From: UKL13-2 sp031394335
GTDB taxonomy: Bacteria > Pseudomonadota > Gammaproteobacteria > Burkholderiales > Usitatibacteraceae
Assembly: GCA_031394335.1 (NCBI GenBank)
Contig: JANMXS010000180.1
Coordinates: 1-31,122, forward strand
Direction: 5' to 3'
Length of the DNA stretch: 31,122 nt
Positions 7,883 to 14,937 of this stretch are shown here, piece by piece. The notes under the pieces are model-generated. The model worked only from the letters and a program-made list of their open reading frames with translations, was not told where the DNA came from and ran no database searches. Position 1 is the stretch's first letter, and every line of letters starts with the position of its first letter. A program made the translations under genes and the position numbers.

Positions 7883-8632
7883 ATGAAAAAACTGATACTG
7901 ATGCGACACGGCGAGAGCGCGTGGAATCTGGAAAATCGATTTACCGGCTGGGTCGACGTTGACCTGACTGAAAAAGGCGTTGCTGACGCGCGCCAGGCAG
8001 GACAGCTGATGAAGGCGGCCGGACTGAACTTCGATCTGGGCTATACCTCGTTGCTGACGCGCGCGATTCGCACCCTGTGGCTTGCCCAGGAAGAGCTTGA
8101 CCGCCGCTGGATACCGGTCATCAAGCACTGGCGCCTGAACGAGCGTCACTACGGCGCCCTGCAGGGCCTGAACAAGGCAGAGACGGCGGCGAAATTCGGC
8201 GATGAGCAGGTGCACCTGTGGCGCCGCTCCTACGATGTGCCGCCGCCGGCGCTCGATGTGAACGATGCAGGTCATCCGGCGCGCGATCTGCGCTATGCCT
8301 CTCTGCTGCCGGAGGAATTGCCACTGACGGAATGCCTGAAAGACACGGTAGTACGCGTGGTGCCGTACTGGCAAATGGAAATTGCGCCGCAAATCCGCGC
8401 CGGCAAAAGCGTCATCATCGCCGCACACGGCAACAGCTTGCGGGCGCTGATCAAACACCTTGATCATATGTCGGATGACGATATTGTCAGCTTGAATATT
8501 CCGACGGCCGTGCCGCTGGTATACGAGCTTGACGATGACCTGAAGCCGCTGCGGCGCTATTATCTCGGCGACCATGAGGCGGTGGCCAAGGCCCAGGCGG
8601 CGGTGGCCGCACAGGGCAAGGCGAAGGCATAG
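7883..8632 (+). CDS. gpmA: 2,3-bisphosphoglycerate-dependent phosphoglycerate mutase
   Basis: This 249-residue enzyme interconverts 3- and 2-phosphoglycerate through a phosphohistidine. 'LMRHGES' holds the catalytic His9, 'RFTGWVDVDLTEKG' is the signature loop, 'LNERHYGALQGLNK' carries the conserved Glu, and 'IAAHGNSLRALIKHL' holds the second His. The length matches GpmA. The start at 7883 gives the usual 'MKKLILMRHG' N-terminus; an in-frame ATG at 7874 adds three residues, and the frame is open to 7721. A possible extended -10 (TGATATTTT, about 7764-7772) lies upstream but has no good -35. Diverges from yibN. Confidence 0.95.
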   Translation: MKKLILMRHGESAWNLENRFTGWVDVDLTEKGVADARQAGQLMKAAGLNFDLGYTSLLTRAIRTLWLAQEELDRRWIPVIKHWRLNERHYGALQGLNKAETAAKFGDEQVHLWRRSYDVPPPALDVNDAGHPARDLRYASLLPEELPLTECLKDTVVRVVPYWQMEIAPQIRAGKSVIIAAHGNSLRALIKHLDHMSDDDIVSLNIPTAVPLVYELDDDLKPLRRYYLGDHEAVAKAQAAVAAQGKAKA

Positions 8633-8672
8633 ACACGTGAGCAGCGGCGCGGTTTCAATCGGCAGGTGCTGA

Positions 8673-9917
8673 GTGGCGGCGCTACGGCGATCGCCGGCGT
8701 TCTGGCGGATATTGCTGATCGGGCTGTTGACCGCATGGATGCTGGGGTTGGGGGCGTCGGCCCATGCTGAAAAGGCTTCCGCAGAGCTTGAAAAGCAGCG
8801 CCTTGGCGAATTGCGTACGCGTATCGAGAAGCTGCAGCGTGATCTTTCCAAAAGTGAAGAATCGCGCTCCGAGGCCGCCGATGCGCTCAAGGCCAGCGAA
8901 AAGGCGATCAGCGAGGTCAACCGCAATCTGATGGCGCTTGGCCGCGAGGAAAGCAAAATCAGCCAATCGCTGAATGAGTTGCAGAAACGCATCCAGTCGA
9001 TGCGGGCGGACGTAAGCAAGCAGCAGGACTTGCTTGAGCGCATGCTTCGTCACCAGTACATGCATGGCAACACGGACGCACTGCGACTGATGCTTGATGG
9101 ACAGGACGTCGCCGCGGTTGAGCGCCAGCTGCAATATTTTGGCTACATCTCCAAGATGCGTGCTGCGCTGATTGCAAAAATGAAACAAACGCTTACCAAT
9201 CTGGCGGAACTGGAATCCTCGGCACGGCTCAAAAAGACCGAGTTGACGTCGAATGCCGGCGAGCAGAAGAAAGCGCGCGCTTCGCTGCAAAGCGAGCGTG
9301 GGGCACGGCAAAAAGTGGTGGCACGGATTGCTGCGGATATTTCAAAAAGCCGACGTGAAATCGGTCGCTTGAAGCGCGATGAAGATCGCCTGGCAAAACT
9401 GGTGGACCAGCTTGCCAAAGCGCTGTCGCAGCAGCAGCGCAGCGAAGGTAAATCGCCTGGCCGCATCCGCAAGCCGGGTGAGGTGATTGAAGAGGTGGCG
9501 GATGCATCGTTTGTCGGCCGCGCGTTTCAGACACTGCGCGGCAAGCTGAAATTGCCGGCGCGCGGGGAACTTGCCGGCCGTTTTGGTGCCCCAAGGGAAG
9601 AGGGTGGTGTGACCTGGAAGGGATTGTTCATCAAGGCCGGAGCGGGTCAGCCGGTGAGGGCGGTGGCTGATGGCCGGGTGATATTTGCGGACTGGTTGCG
9701 CGGCTTCGGCAACTTGCTCATTCTTGATCATGGCAACGGGTATATGAGTCTCTACGGTAACAATGAAAGCCTGCTGAAACAGCTTGGCGACACCGTGCCC
9801 AGCGGCGAAACCATCGCGTCCGTCGGCTCTACCGGAGGGGCGGCGGAATCAGGTGTATATTTTGAATTGCGTCACGAAGGCAAACCGTTTGATCCGATGA
9901 AATGGGTCGGAAAATAG
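8673..9917 (+). CDS. envC: EnvC-like murein hydrolase activator (degenerate LytM domain)
   Basis: This 414-residue protein starts at GTG 8673. It has a signal peptide or anchor ('FWRILLIGLLTAWMLGLGASAHA'), a long coiled coil (residues about 34-260, rich in Glu/Lys/Arg/Gln) and a C-terminal LytM/M23 domain (about 295-414). In that domain the zinc ligands are missing: the usual H-x3-D position reads 'TWKGLFIKA' and the HxH motif is 'LYGNN', as in E. coli EnvC, which activates amidases AmiA/AmiB at the septum rather than cutting peptidoglycan itself. 'ELRHEGKPFDPMKWV' matches the EnvC end. It follows gpmA by 40 bp, an order that mirrors E. coli gpmM-envC. Confidence 0.9.
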   Translation: MAALRRSPAFWRILLIGLLTAWMLGLGASAHAEKASAELEKQRLGELRTRIEKLQRDLSKSEESRSEAADALKASEKAISEVNRNLMALGREESKISQSLNELQKRIQSMRADVSKQQDLLERMLRHQYMHGNTDALRLMLDGQDVAAVERQLQYFGYISKMRAALIAKMKQTLTNLAELESSARLKKTELTSNAGEQKKARASLQSERGARQKVVARIAADISKSRREIGRLKRDEDRLAKLVDQLAKALSQQQRSEGKSPGRIRKPGEVIEEVADASFVGRAFQTLRGKLKLPARGELAGRFGAPREEGGVTWKGLFIKAGAGQPVRAVADGRVIFADWLRGFGNLLILDHGNGYMSLYGNNESLLKQLGDTVPSGETIASVGSTGGAAESGVYFELRHEGKPFDPMKWVGK

Positions 9918-9990
9918 AGCCGGTGGCGCATTGATCCAGGCAACATCGCAGCACATTATTGATTACATGATCCACACATTGAGGCAGAAC

Positions 9991-11550
9991 ATGAACGAAA
10001 CCCCAAAAGCAGTACAACCGGCTTTCAAAAGCCCAAGTGCTGCCCTCAGCACCAAACTGAAAGCCGCTGGTCTGGTCGGTCTGGGTGCTGTCGTCGGTGT
10101 TGCCTTGAGCCTCAATTTTTCGGCGGTTGCCGAGCGCCAGAACACCACGCTCAACCTGCCGATCGAAGAAGTGCGCATGCTGTCCGAAGTGTTCGGGCGC
10201 ATCAAGAGCGATTATGTGGAAGAAGTCGACGACAAGCGGCTGATCAAGGAAGCCATCAACGGTATGTTGACGGGGCTCGATCCGCACTCGGCCTTCCTGG
10301 ACGCGGATGCCTTCAAGGAAATGCAGACCGTTACCACCGGCAAGTTTGGCGGCCTCGGTATCGAAGTCGGTATGGAAGACGGCCTGGTGAAGGTGATTTC
10401 GCCGATCGACGATACACCCGCGTACAAGGCGGGTATCAAATCGGGCGACTACATCATCAAGGTGGGCGATACCAATTTGCGCGGCATGAATATCAACGAC
10501 GCGGTCAAGCGCATGCGCGGCGAGGCGGGTACCGAGGCGGTGTTGACCATCATCCGCAAGGGCGAGAACAAGGAGCTGGTGTTCAACGTCAAGCGTGCTG
10601 AAATCCAGATCCAGAGCGTGCGTTCGCGCGCACTGGAGCCGGGCTATGCGGTGGTGCGGATAACCCAGTTCGAAGAGGCCACTGCCGACAAAATGGTGCG
10701 CGCCATCAACGAGGCGTACAAGCAGAACGGCGGCAATCTGAAGGGCCTGGTGCTGGATCTGCGCAACGACCCGGGCGGCTTGCTGAATGCCTCCGTGGCG
10801 GTGTCGGCGGCGTTCCTGCCCAAGGATGCCCTGGTGGTTTACACCGAAGGACGCGTTGAGGATGCCAAGCTGCGGCTTACCGCCCGCAAGGAAAACTATC
10901 TGCGCGGACCCTCGCGCGAAGACCCGCTGGCGAAGCTGAATGCCGGCGCCAAAACGGTGCCGATCGTGGTGCTGGTGAATAACGGCTCCGCGTCGGCGTC
11001 CGAAATTGTGGCTGGTGCATTGCAGGACCAGAAACGCGCGGTGATCATGGGCTCGCAGACGTTCGGTAAAGGCTCGGTTCAAACGATTTTGCCGTTGAAC
11101 AATGGCACCGCCATCAAGCTGACGACGGCGCGTTATTTCACCCCCAATGGGCGCTCGATCCAGGCCAAGGGCATTACGCCCGATGTGATGGTTGATGATG
11201 GTGCACAGCGCCTGTCGATGCGCGAAGCCGATCTGGACCGCCACCTGGTGGGGGACGACGAGAAGAAAGCGCTGGAACAGTTGAAGAAGGCCGCACCGGC
11301 AGGCGATGCGGCAGCTGCCAAAACGCAGACCACCACTGTCGCCACTGTCGCTGCGGCCGACGAGAAACCGGTTGAATACAAGGCCACCAATGCAACGGAT
11401 GGCAAGCCGATCGATTTTGTACTGCAGCAGGCGCTGAATCAGTTGAAAGGCCTGCCGGTCGCATCCAATCCGCGCGAATTGGTGGCGTCCGCAACGTCAG
11501 GCGCCACCATCAAGGCAAACACCGTCGCCAAGAGCGACAAAGCCCGTTAA
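9991..11550 (+). CDS. ctpA: Carboxy-terminal processing protease (S41)
   Basis: This 519-residue periplasmic serine protease has a membrane or signal segment at about residues 26-48, an N-terminal helical region, a PDZ domain ('GGLGIEVGMEDGLVKVISPI' through 'SGDYIIKVGD', about 110-190) and the S41 core with 'LDLRNDPGGLL'. The Ser-Lys dyad is Ser335 in 'NGSASASEIVAG' and Lys360 in 'TFGKGSVQT'. A C-terminal Ala/Thr/Lys-rich tail beyond about residue 425 is probably flexible. The start at 9991 is preceded by GAGG at good spacing; earlier TTG 9931 and ATG 9967 are possible but less supported. Located just after envC, consistent with cell-envelope functions. Confidence 0.93.
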   Translation: MNETPKAVQPAFKSPSAALSTKLKAAGLVGLGAVVGVALSLNFSAVAERQNTTLNLPIEEVRMLSEVFGRIKSDYVEEVDDKRLIKEAINGMLTGLDPHSAFLDADAFKEMQTVTTGKFGGLGIEVGMEDGLVKVISPIDDTPAYKAGIKSGDYIIKVGDTNLRGMNINDAVKRMRGEAGTEAVLTIIRKGENKELVFNVKRAEIQIQSVRSRALEPGYAVVRITQFEEATADKMVRAINEAYKQNGGNLKGLVLDLRNDPGGLLNASVAVSAAFLPKDALVVYTEGRVEDAKLRLTARKENYLRGPSREDPLAKLNAGAKTVPIVVLVNNGSASASEIVAGALQDQKRAVIMGSQTFGKGSVQTILPLNNGTAIKLTTARYFTPNGRSIQAKGITPDVMVDDGAQRLSMREADLDRHLVGDDEKKALEQLKKAAPAGDAAAAKTQTTTVATVAAADEKPVEYKATNATDGKPIDFVLQQALNQLKGLPVASNPRELVASATSGATIKANTVAKSDKAR

Positions 11551-11623
11551 TTTTCGTCGAGAGACGTGGTGGGGCGGGGCAGCCATGACAGCGGCGCGCT
11601 TCGCCGTCTGACGCATTGATATC

Positions 11624-12412
11624 ATGGACGATCAAGACCTTCTTCGCTACAGTCGCCACATTCTGCTCAACGAGTTCGGCACTGAGGCGCAACAGACCCT
11701 GTTGAACTCGCACGCGCTGGTCATCGGTGCGGGCGGCTTGGGCGCGCCGGCGTTGATGTACCTGGCCTCCGCAGGGGTGGGCCGTCTTACCGTGGCGGAT
11801 GGAGATGTTGTTGACCTCACCAATCTGCAGCGGCAGATTATTCATCGCGAGGACTCGATCGGCATGAACAAGGCGCAGTCAGCGCAGCGTACGCTGCTGG
11901 CAATCAATCCCCACGTCCGGGTGGATGCGCTTGCGGAACGAGTCGATGCCGCTGCGTTGGAGCGTCTGGTTGCCGCGGTGGATGTGGTGCTCGACTGCAG
12001 CGATAACTTCGTGACCCGGCATGCGATCAACCGTGCCTGCGTTGCCCGGCGCAAACCACTGGTGTCCGGGGCCGGTATTCGTTTTGACGGGCAGATCACC
12101 AGTTTCGATTTTCGACAGGCCGACAGTGCCTGCTACCACTGTCTGTTTCCCGATCAACCGAATGCAGAGGAAGAACGTTGTGCGGTCATGGGCGTATTCG
12201 CGCCACTGGTCGGCATTATTGGCGCCATGCAGGCCGGTGAGGCGATTCGCCTGCTGACAGGTATTGGCACGGCGCTGACAGGCCGCTTGCTGATGCTTGA
12301 TGCGCGCAATATGGCTTGGCAAACAGTCAAGTTCAAACGTGATCCTGCCTGTGCTGTCTGTGCTGCGCCGACAGTGGAAGACCAAGAGGAAGAAGACCAT
12401 GCAAGCGCTTAA
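11624..12412 (+). CDS. moeB: MoeB/ThiF-family adenylyltransferase (E1-like)
   Basis: This 262-residue E1-like enzyme adenylates the C-terminal Gly of a ubiquitin-like sulfur carrier (MoaD or ThiS) for molybdopterin or thiamine synthesis. Visible motifs are the ATP loop 'VIGAGGLGAPAL', 'ADGDVVDLTNLQRQIIH' with the Arg finger, 'LDCSDNFVTRHAIN', two CxxC pairs for structural zinc ('CYHC' and 'CAVC'), and 'CAVMGVFAPLVGIIG' with the acceptor-like Cys. There is no C-terminal rhodanese domain. MoeB and ThiF cannot be separated with certainty because no moa or thi gene is near. Its last 14 bp overlap the next gene. Confidence 0.88.
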   Translation: MDDQDLLRYSRHILLNEFGTEAQQTLLNSHALVIGAGGLGAPALMYLASAGVGRLTVADGDVVDLTNLQRQIIHREDSIGMNKAQSAQRTLLAINPHVRVDALAERVDAAALERLVAAVDVVLDCSDNFVTRHAINRACVARRKPLVSGAGIRFDGQITSFDFRQADSACYHCLFPDQPNAEEERCAVMGVFAPLVGIIGAMQAGEAIRLLTGIGTALTGRLLMLDARNMAWQTVKFKRDPACAVCAAPTVEDQEEEDHASA

Positions 12413-12905
12413 ACATGTTTTGGCAATTCTGGCCCTGATCGCCGTTTCGAGTGCCGCAACAGCGCAGGCGCTTTACAAATACACCGACAAAGACGGCAAG
12501 GTGACCTATTCAGACAAGGTTCCCAAGTCGGGCGAAAAAGCGGAGCTGGTCAAGACGGACAGCAATGTCAACGTCATGTCGGCGCCTGCCAACAAGGTTG
12601 GCGGTGTCACCCAGCGCCTGGAAGATGTCAATGCCCGCTCAAGAGCGCGCGAGGCCAGGAGCGATCAGCTTAATGACGAGGTAAACGCCGCCAAAGCGAA
12701 ACTTGAACAAGCAAAAAAGGCGTTGGAGGACGGGCGCGAACCCAGTCCGGAAGAGCGTCAGATCGTGGTGCGCAAAAATGGGAATTCAGTACTGCGCAGG
12801 CCCGAATACTACGAGCGTATTGCCGTCCTTGAGGCAGCTGTCAAGCAGGCCGAAGAAAATCTGGGAAAGGCCGAAGAAAAATTCCGCCGCGATGCGCCGG
12901 GCTGA
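12399..12905 (+). CDS. DUF4124-domain periplasmic protein
   Basis: This 168-residue protein has a clear signal peptide ('LAILALIAVSSAATAQA') cleaved before 'LYKYTDKDGKVTYSDKVP', the DUF4124 motif. A basic/acidic coiled-coil segment follows (about residues 70-115 and 140-165), with alternating Lys, Glu and Ala. DUF4124 proteins are common in beta- and gammaproteobacteria, but their function is not established. ATG 12399 is preceded by a strong AGGAAG ribosome binding site and overlaps moeB by 14 bp, so translation is probably coupled. The frame is open upstream inside moeB, but that part lacks signal-peptide logic. Confidence 0.85.
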   Translation: MQALKHVLAILALIAVSSAATAQALYKYTDKDGKVTYSDKVPKSGEKAELVKTDSNVNVMSAPANKVGGVTQRLEDVNARSRAREARSDQLNDEVNAAKAKLEQAKKALEDGREPSPEERQIVVRKNGNSVLRRPEYYERIAVLEAAVKQAEENLGKAEEKFRRDAPG

Positions 12906-12930
12906 CTGGCCCTGACCGCGCTTTTGCCAC

Positions 12931-13992
12931 TCAGCCCGTCAGACCTACCGAGGCCAGGTTCCAGCGTGGCCGCACATTGAAGCCGTTGTTGGAGCGCTTC
13001 AGCAGACCGGGGTCAGTCTCGATACGCAGTGCGGCGGCAAACGCGATCATCGCCCCGTTGTCGGTACAGAACTCAAGCGGCGGATAGAACACCTCGGCGC
13101 CGTGCCGACGCGCCTCTTTGGTCAGGCGTTCGCGTAGCAGGCGGTTGGCGCCGACGCCGCCCGACACCACCAGTTGATTGAGTCCCTCGGCTTTGAGCGC
13201 TGCGAGTGACTTCGCCACCAGTACATCGACAATGGCGGCCTGGAAGGAAGCGGCGATGTTGGCGCAAATATTGACGCGATTTTGTTCGTTACCAGGCGCA
13301 ATCGGCAGCGCGCCCAGTTCTTTTGTCTTGAGCGTCAATACCGCCGTTTTCAGACCGCTGAAACTGAAATCGAAATCACCGCTGTTCAGCATCGGTCGTG
13401 GCAGTTTGTAGCGTTGAGCATCGCCGCTGTCGGCAAGTTTGCTTAGCGCTGGCCCGCCGGGGTAGGGCAGGCCGAGCAGGGATGCGGTCTTGTCAAAAGC
13501 CTCGCCGGCGGCATCGTCCACGGTCTCGCCGAGCAGGCGATAGTTGCCGACCCCATGAACCGACATCAACTGCGTATGGCCGCCGGATACCAGCAAAGCG
13601 ACGAATGGAAACACCGGTCGCGGTTCGGTCAGCAGTGGCGATAGCAAATGTCCTTCAAGATGATGGATGCCGATGACCGGTTTTCCCAGCGCCAGGCCCA
13701 GGCCGGCGGCAACGCTGGTGCCGACCATCAGCGCGCCACCGAGGCCGGGGCCTTCCGTAACGGCGATCGCATCAAGCTCTTTTAGTGAGCGTTTGCTCTC
13801 GTTCAGGACGGCCTCAATAATGGGGATGATTCTTTGAATATGATCACGGGAGGCCAATTCAGGGACCACGCCGCCGTACGCCGCATGCAGCGCAATCTGC
13901 GAATGCAGCTGATGAGCGAGAAGTCCTCGCCGGCTGTCATACAAGGCGACGCCGGTTTCATCGCAGGATGTTTCTATGCCCAGAATCAGCAA
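12931..13992 (-). CDS. tsaD: tRNA N6-threonylcarbamoyladenosine transferase TsaD
   Basis: TsaD transfers threonylcarbamoyl to A37 of ANN-decoding tRNAs, together with TsaB and TsaE. This 353-residue copy shows 'LGIETSCDETGVALY', the metal-binding 'HHLEGH', 'LVSGGHTQLM', 'AFDKTASLLGLPYPGGP' and the final 'CTDNGAMIAFAA'. The start is assigned to TTG at 13992: GGAG lies 5 nt upstream, and the product then begins 'MLILGIETSCDETG', the family N-terminus. A GTG at 14022 is an in-frame alternative that adds ten residues. It is divergent from rpsU, a classic arrangement, and a downstream CAU tRNA is one of its likely substrates. Confidence 0.94.
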   Translation of the reverse strand: MLILGIETSCDETGVALYDSRRGLLAHQLHSQIALHAAYGGVVPELASRDHIQRIIPIIEAVLNESKRSLKELDAIAVTEGPGLGGALMVGTSVAAGLGLALGKPVIGIHHLEGHLLSPLLTEPRPVFPFVALLVSGGHTQLMSVHGVGNYRLLGETVDDAAGEAFDKTASLLGLPYPGGPALSKLADSGDAQRYKLPRPMLNSGDFDFSFSGLKTAVLTLKTKELGALPIAPGNEQNRVNICANIAASFQAAIVDVLVAKSLAALKAEGLNQLVVSGGVGANRLLRERLTKEARRHGAEVFYPPLEFCTDNGAMIAFAAALRIETDPGLLKRSNNGFNVRPRWNLASVGLTG

Positions 13993-14008
13993 AACAGCTC
14001 CAAGGGGG

Positions 14009-14037
14009 TTGGCAAAAATCACCTAAGTCGCTATTAT
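14009..14037 (+). promoter_or_regulatory. Sigma70 promoter of rpsU
   Basis: TTGGCA (14009-14014), a 17-bp spacer and TATTAT (14032-14037) form a near-consensus promoter in the tsaD/rpsU divergent region. Transcription would start near 14044, giving an 88-nt leader. Confidence 0.7.
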
Positions 14038-14043
14038 ATTGGG

Positions 14044-14063
14044 CTCTCTGCCTTGGCAGGGAG
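14044..14063 (+). promoter_or_regulatory. Hairpin at the predicted 5' end of rpsU mRNA
   Basis: CTCTCTGCC (14044-14052) and GGCAGGGAG (14055-14063) pair over nine positions, including one G-U, and close on a CUUG-type tetraloop. The hairpin coincides with the predicted transcription start, so it may stabilise the mRNA or take part in control of S21 synthesis. Confidence 0.45.
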
Positions 14064-14131
14064 GCAATTCGCAACTTCAGACCCACAATCAGATCACTGA
14101 TTGGGCGGGCATAACTAGAAAGGTAGATGCA

Positions 14132-14344
14132 ATGCCACTGATTCGCCTGAAAGAAAACGAACCGTTTGACGTCGCCCTGCGTCGTTTCAAGCGCGCCGTT
14201 GAAAAAACCGGCCTGCTCACGGAGCTTCGTGCCCGCGAGTTTTACGAAAAGCCGACCGCAGAACGCAAGCGCAAGCATGCCGCAGCCGTGAAGCGTCGTT
14301 TCAAGCGTCTGCGCAGCCAAATGTTGCCGCCGAAGCTTTATTAA
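14132..14344 (+). CDS. rpsU: 30S ribosomal protein S21
   Basis: This 70-residue basic protein begins 'MPLIRLKENEPFDVALRRFK', contains 'FYEKPTAERKRKHAAAVKRR' and ends 'PKLY', all typical of bacterial S21 (bS21), which is needed for initiation on the 30S subunit. ATG 14132 is the family start, with AAGG upstream; the frame is open to 14039, but that part is the leader. It is the first gene of the macromolecular-synthesis cluster and is followed by its own strong terminator. Confidence 0.97.
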   Translation: MPLIRLKENEPFDVALRRFKRAVEKTGLLTELRAREFYEKPTAERKRKHAAAVKRRFKRLRSQMLPPKLY

Positions 14345-14365
14345 GAATTTGATCCAGTAATTTTT

Positions 14366-14404
14366 AAGGCAGGTAGCGAAAGCTTCCTGCCTTTTTTATT
14401 TTTC
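14366..14404 (+). terminator. Rho-independent terminator after rpsU
   Basis: AAGGCAGG (14366-14373) pairs with CCTGCCTT (14386-14393), with an inner AGC-GAAA-GCT extension and one T-T mismatch. A T-rich run follows to about 14404. It lies between rpsU and yqeY, so it should attenuate most read-through. Confidence 0.9.
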
Positions 14405-14414
14405 GAGGTATCCC

Positions 14415-14858
14415 ATGACGTTACGCGAACGCATCAACGAAGACATGAAAACCGCCATGAAGGCACGCGACAGCGAAAAGCTGGGCGCGATTCGGCTGTT
14501 GCAGGCGGCATTGAAACAGAAGGAAGTCGATGAGCGCGTGGAAATCACCGACGATATCGTGTTGGCGACGGTCGACAAGATGCTGAAGCAGCGCCGCGAT
14601 TCGATCGAGCAATACACCGCCGGAAATCGCATGGATCTGGTCGCCAAGGAACAATTCGAGGTGGCGGTATTGCAGGCGTATATGCCGGCGCAGCTGTCCG
14701 AGGCGGAACTCGCCGCTGTGCTGGATCAGGTCATTGCCGAGACCGGCGCCACCAGCGCCAAGGACATGGGCAAGGTCATGAATGCGTTGCGGCCCAGGGT
14801 CGCGGGTCGCGCCGATATGGGCAAATTATCGGGTGTGGTGAAGGCGCGTCTGGGTTAA
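14415..14858 (+). CDS. yqeY: GatB/YqeY-domain protein
   Basis: This 147-residue protein matches the YqeY family, related to the tRNA-binding tail of amidotransferase subunit GatB. Conserved stretches are 'MTLRERINEDMKTAMKARDSEKLGAIRLLQAALKQ', 'QRRDSIEQYTAGNRMDLVAKE' and 'AYMPAQLSEAEL', plus the C-terminal 'MGKVMNALRPRVAGRADMGKLSGVVKARL'. A role in tRNA-dependent steps is presumed from homology, but the exact function is not established. ATG 14415 has GAGG upstream. It sits between the rpsU terminator and dnaG, a frequent betaproteobacterial order. Confidence 0.92.
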   Translation: MTLRERINEDMKTAMKARDSEKLGAIRLLQAALKQKEVDERVEITDDIVLATVDKMLKQRRDSIEQYTAGNRMDLVAKEQFEVAVLQAYMPAQLSEAELAAVLDQVIAETGATSAKDMGKVMNALRPRVAGRADMGKLSGVVKARLG

Positions 14859-14922
14859 CGGTTCTGCAGTTGCGCCGCGCGCGGCTTGACAGGATTGGGC
14901 CGGTTGCAGTGGCAGGCCGCCG

Positions 14923-14928
14923 TATAAT
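14923..14928 (+). promoter_or_regulatory. Consensus -10 box immediately before dnaG
   Basis: A perfect TATAAT lies 9 bp before the dnaG ATG. A TTGACA is present at 14886-14891, but the 31-bp spacing is too long and no well-spaced -35 is seen. If active, transcription would start within about 3 nt of the ATG, giving a near-leaderless mRNA; dnaG also lacks a visible Shine-Dalgarno. Confidence 0.4.
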
Positions 14929-14937
14929 CGTCGAATC

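Noticed and set aside
9829..11244. 471-codon minus-strand frame over ctpA
   Set aside because: It lies antisense to the PDZ and S41 core of ctpA and has shadow-like composition; not a gene.
14886..14928. Full promoter TTGACA...TATAAT before dnaG
   Set aside because: The 31-bp spacing is not compatible with sigma70; only the -10 box is reported, at low confidence.
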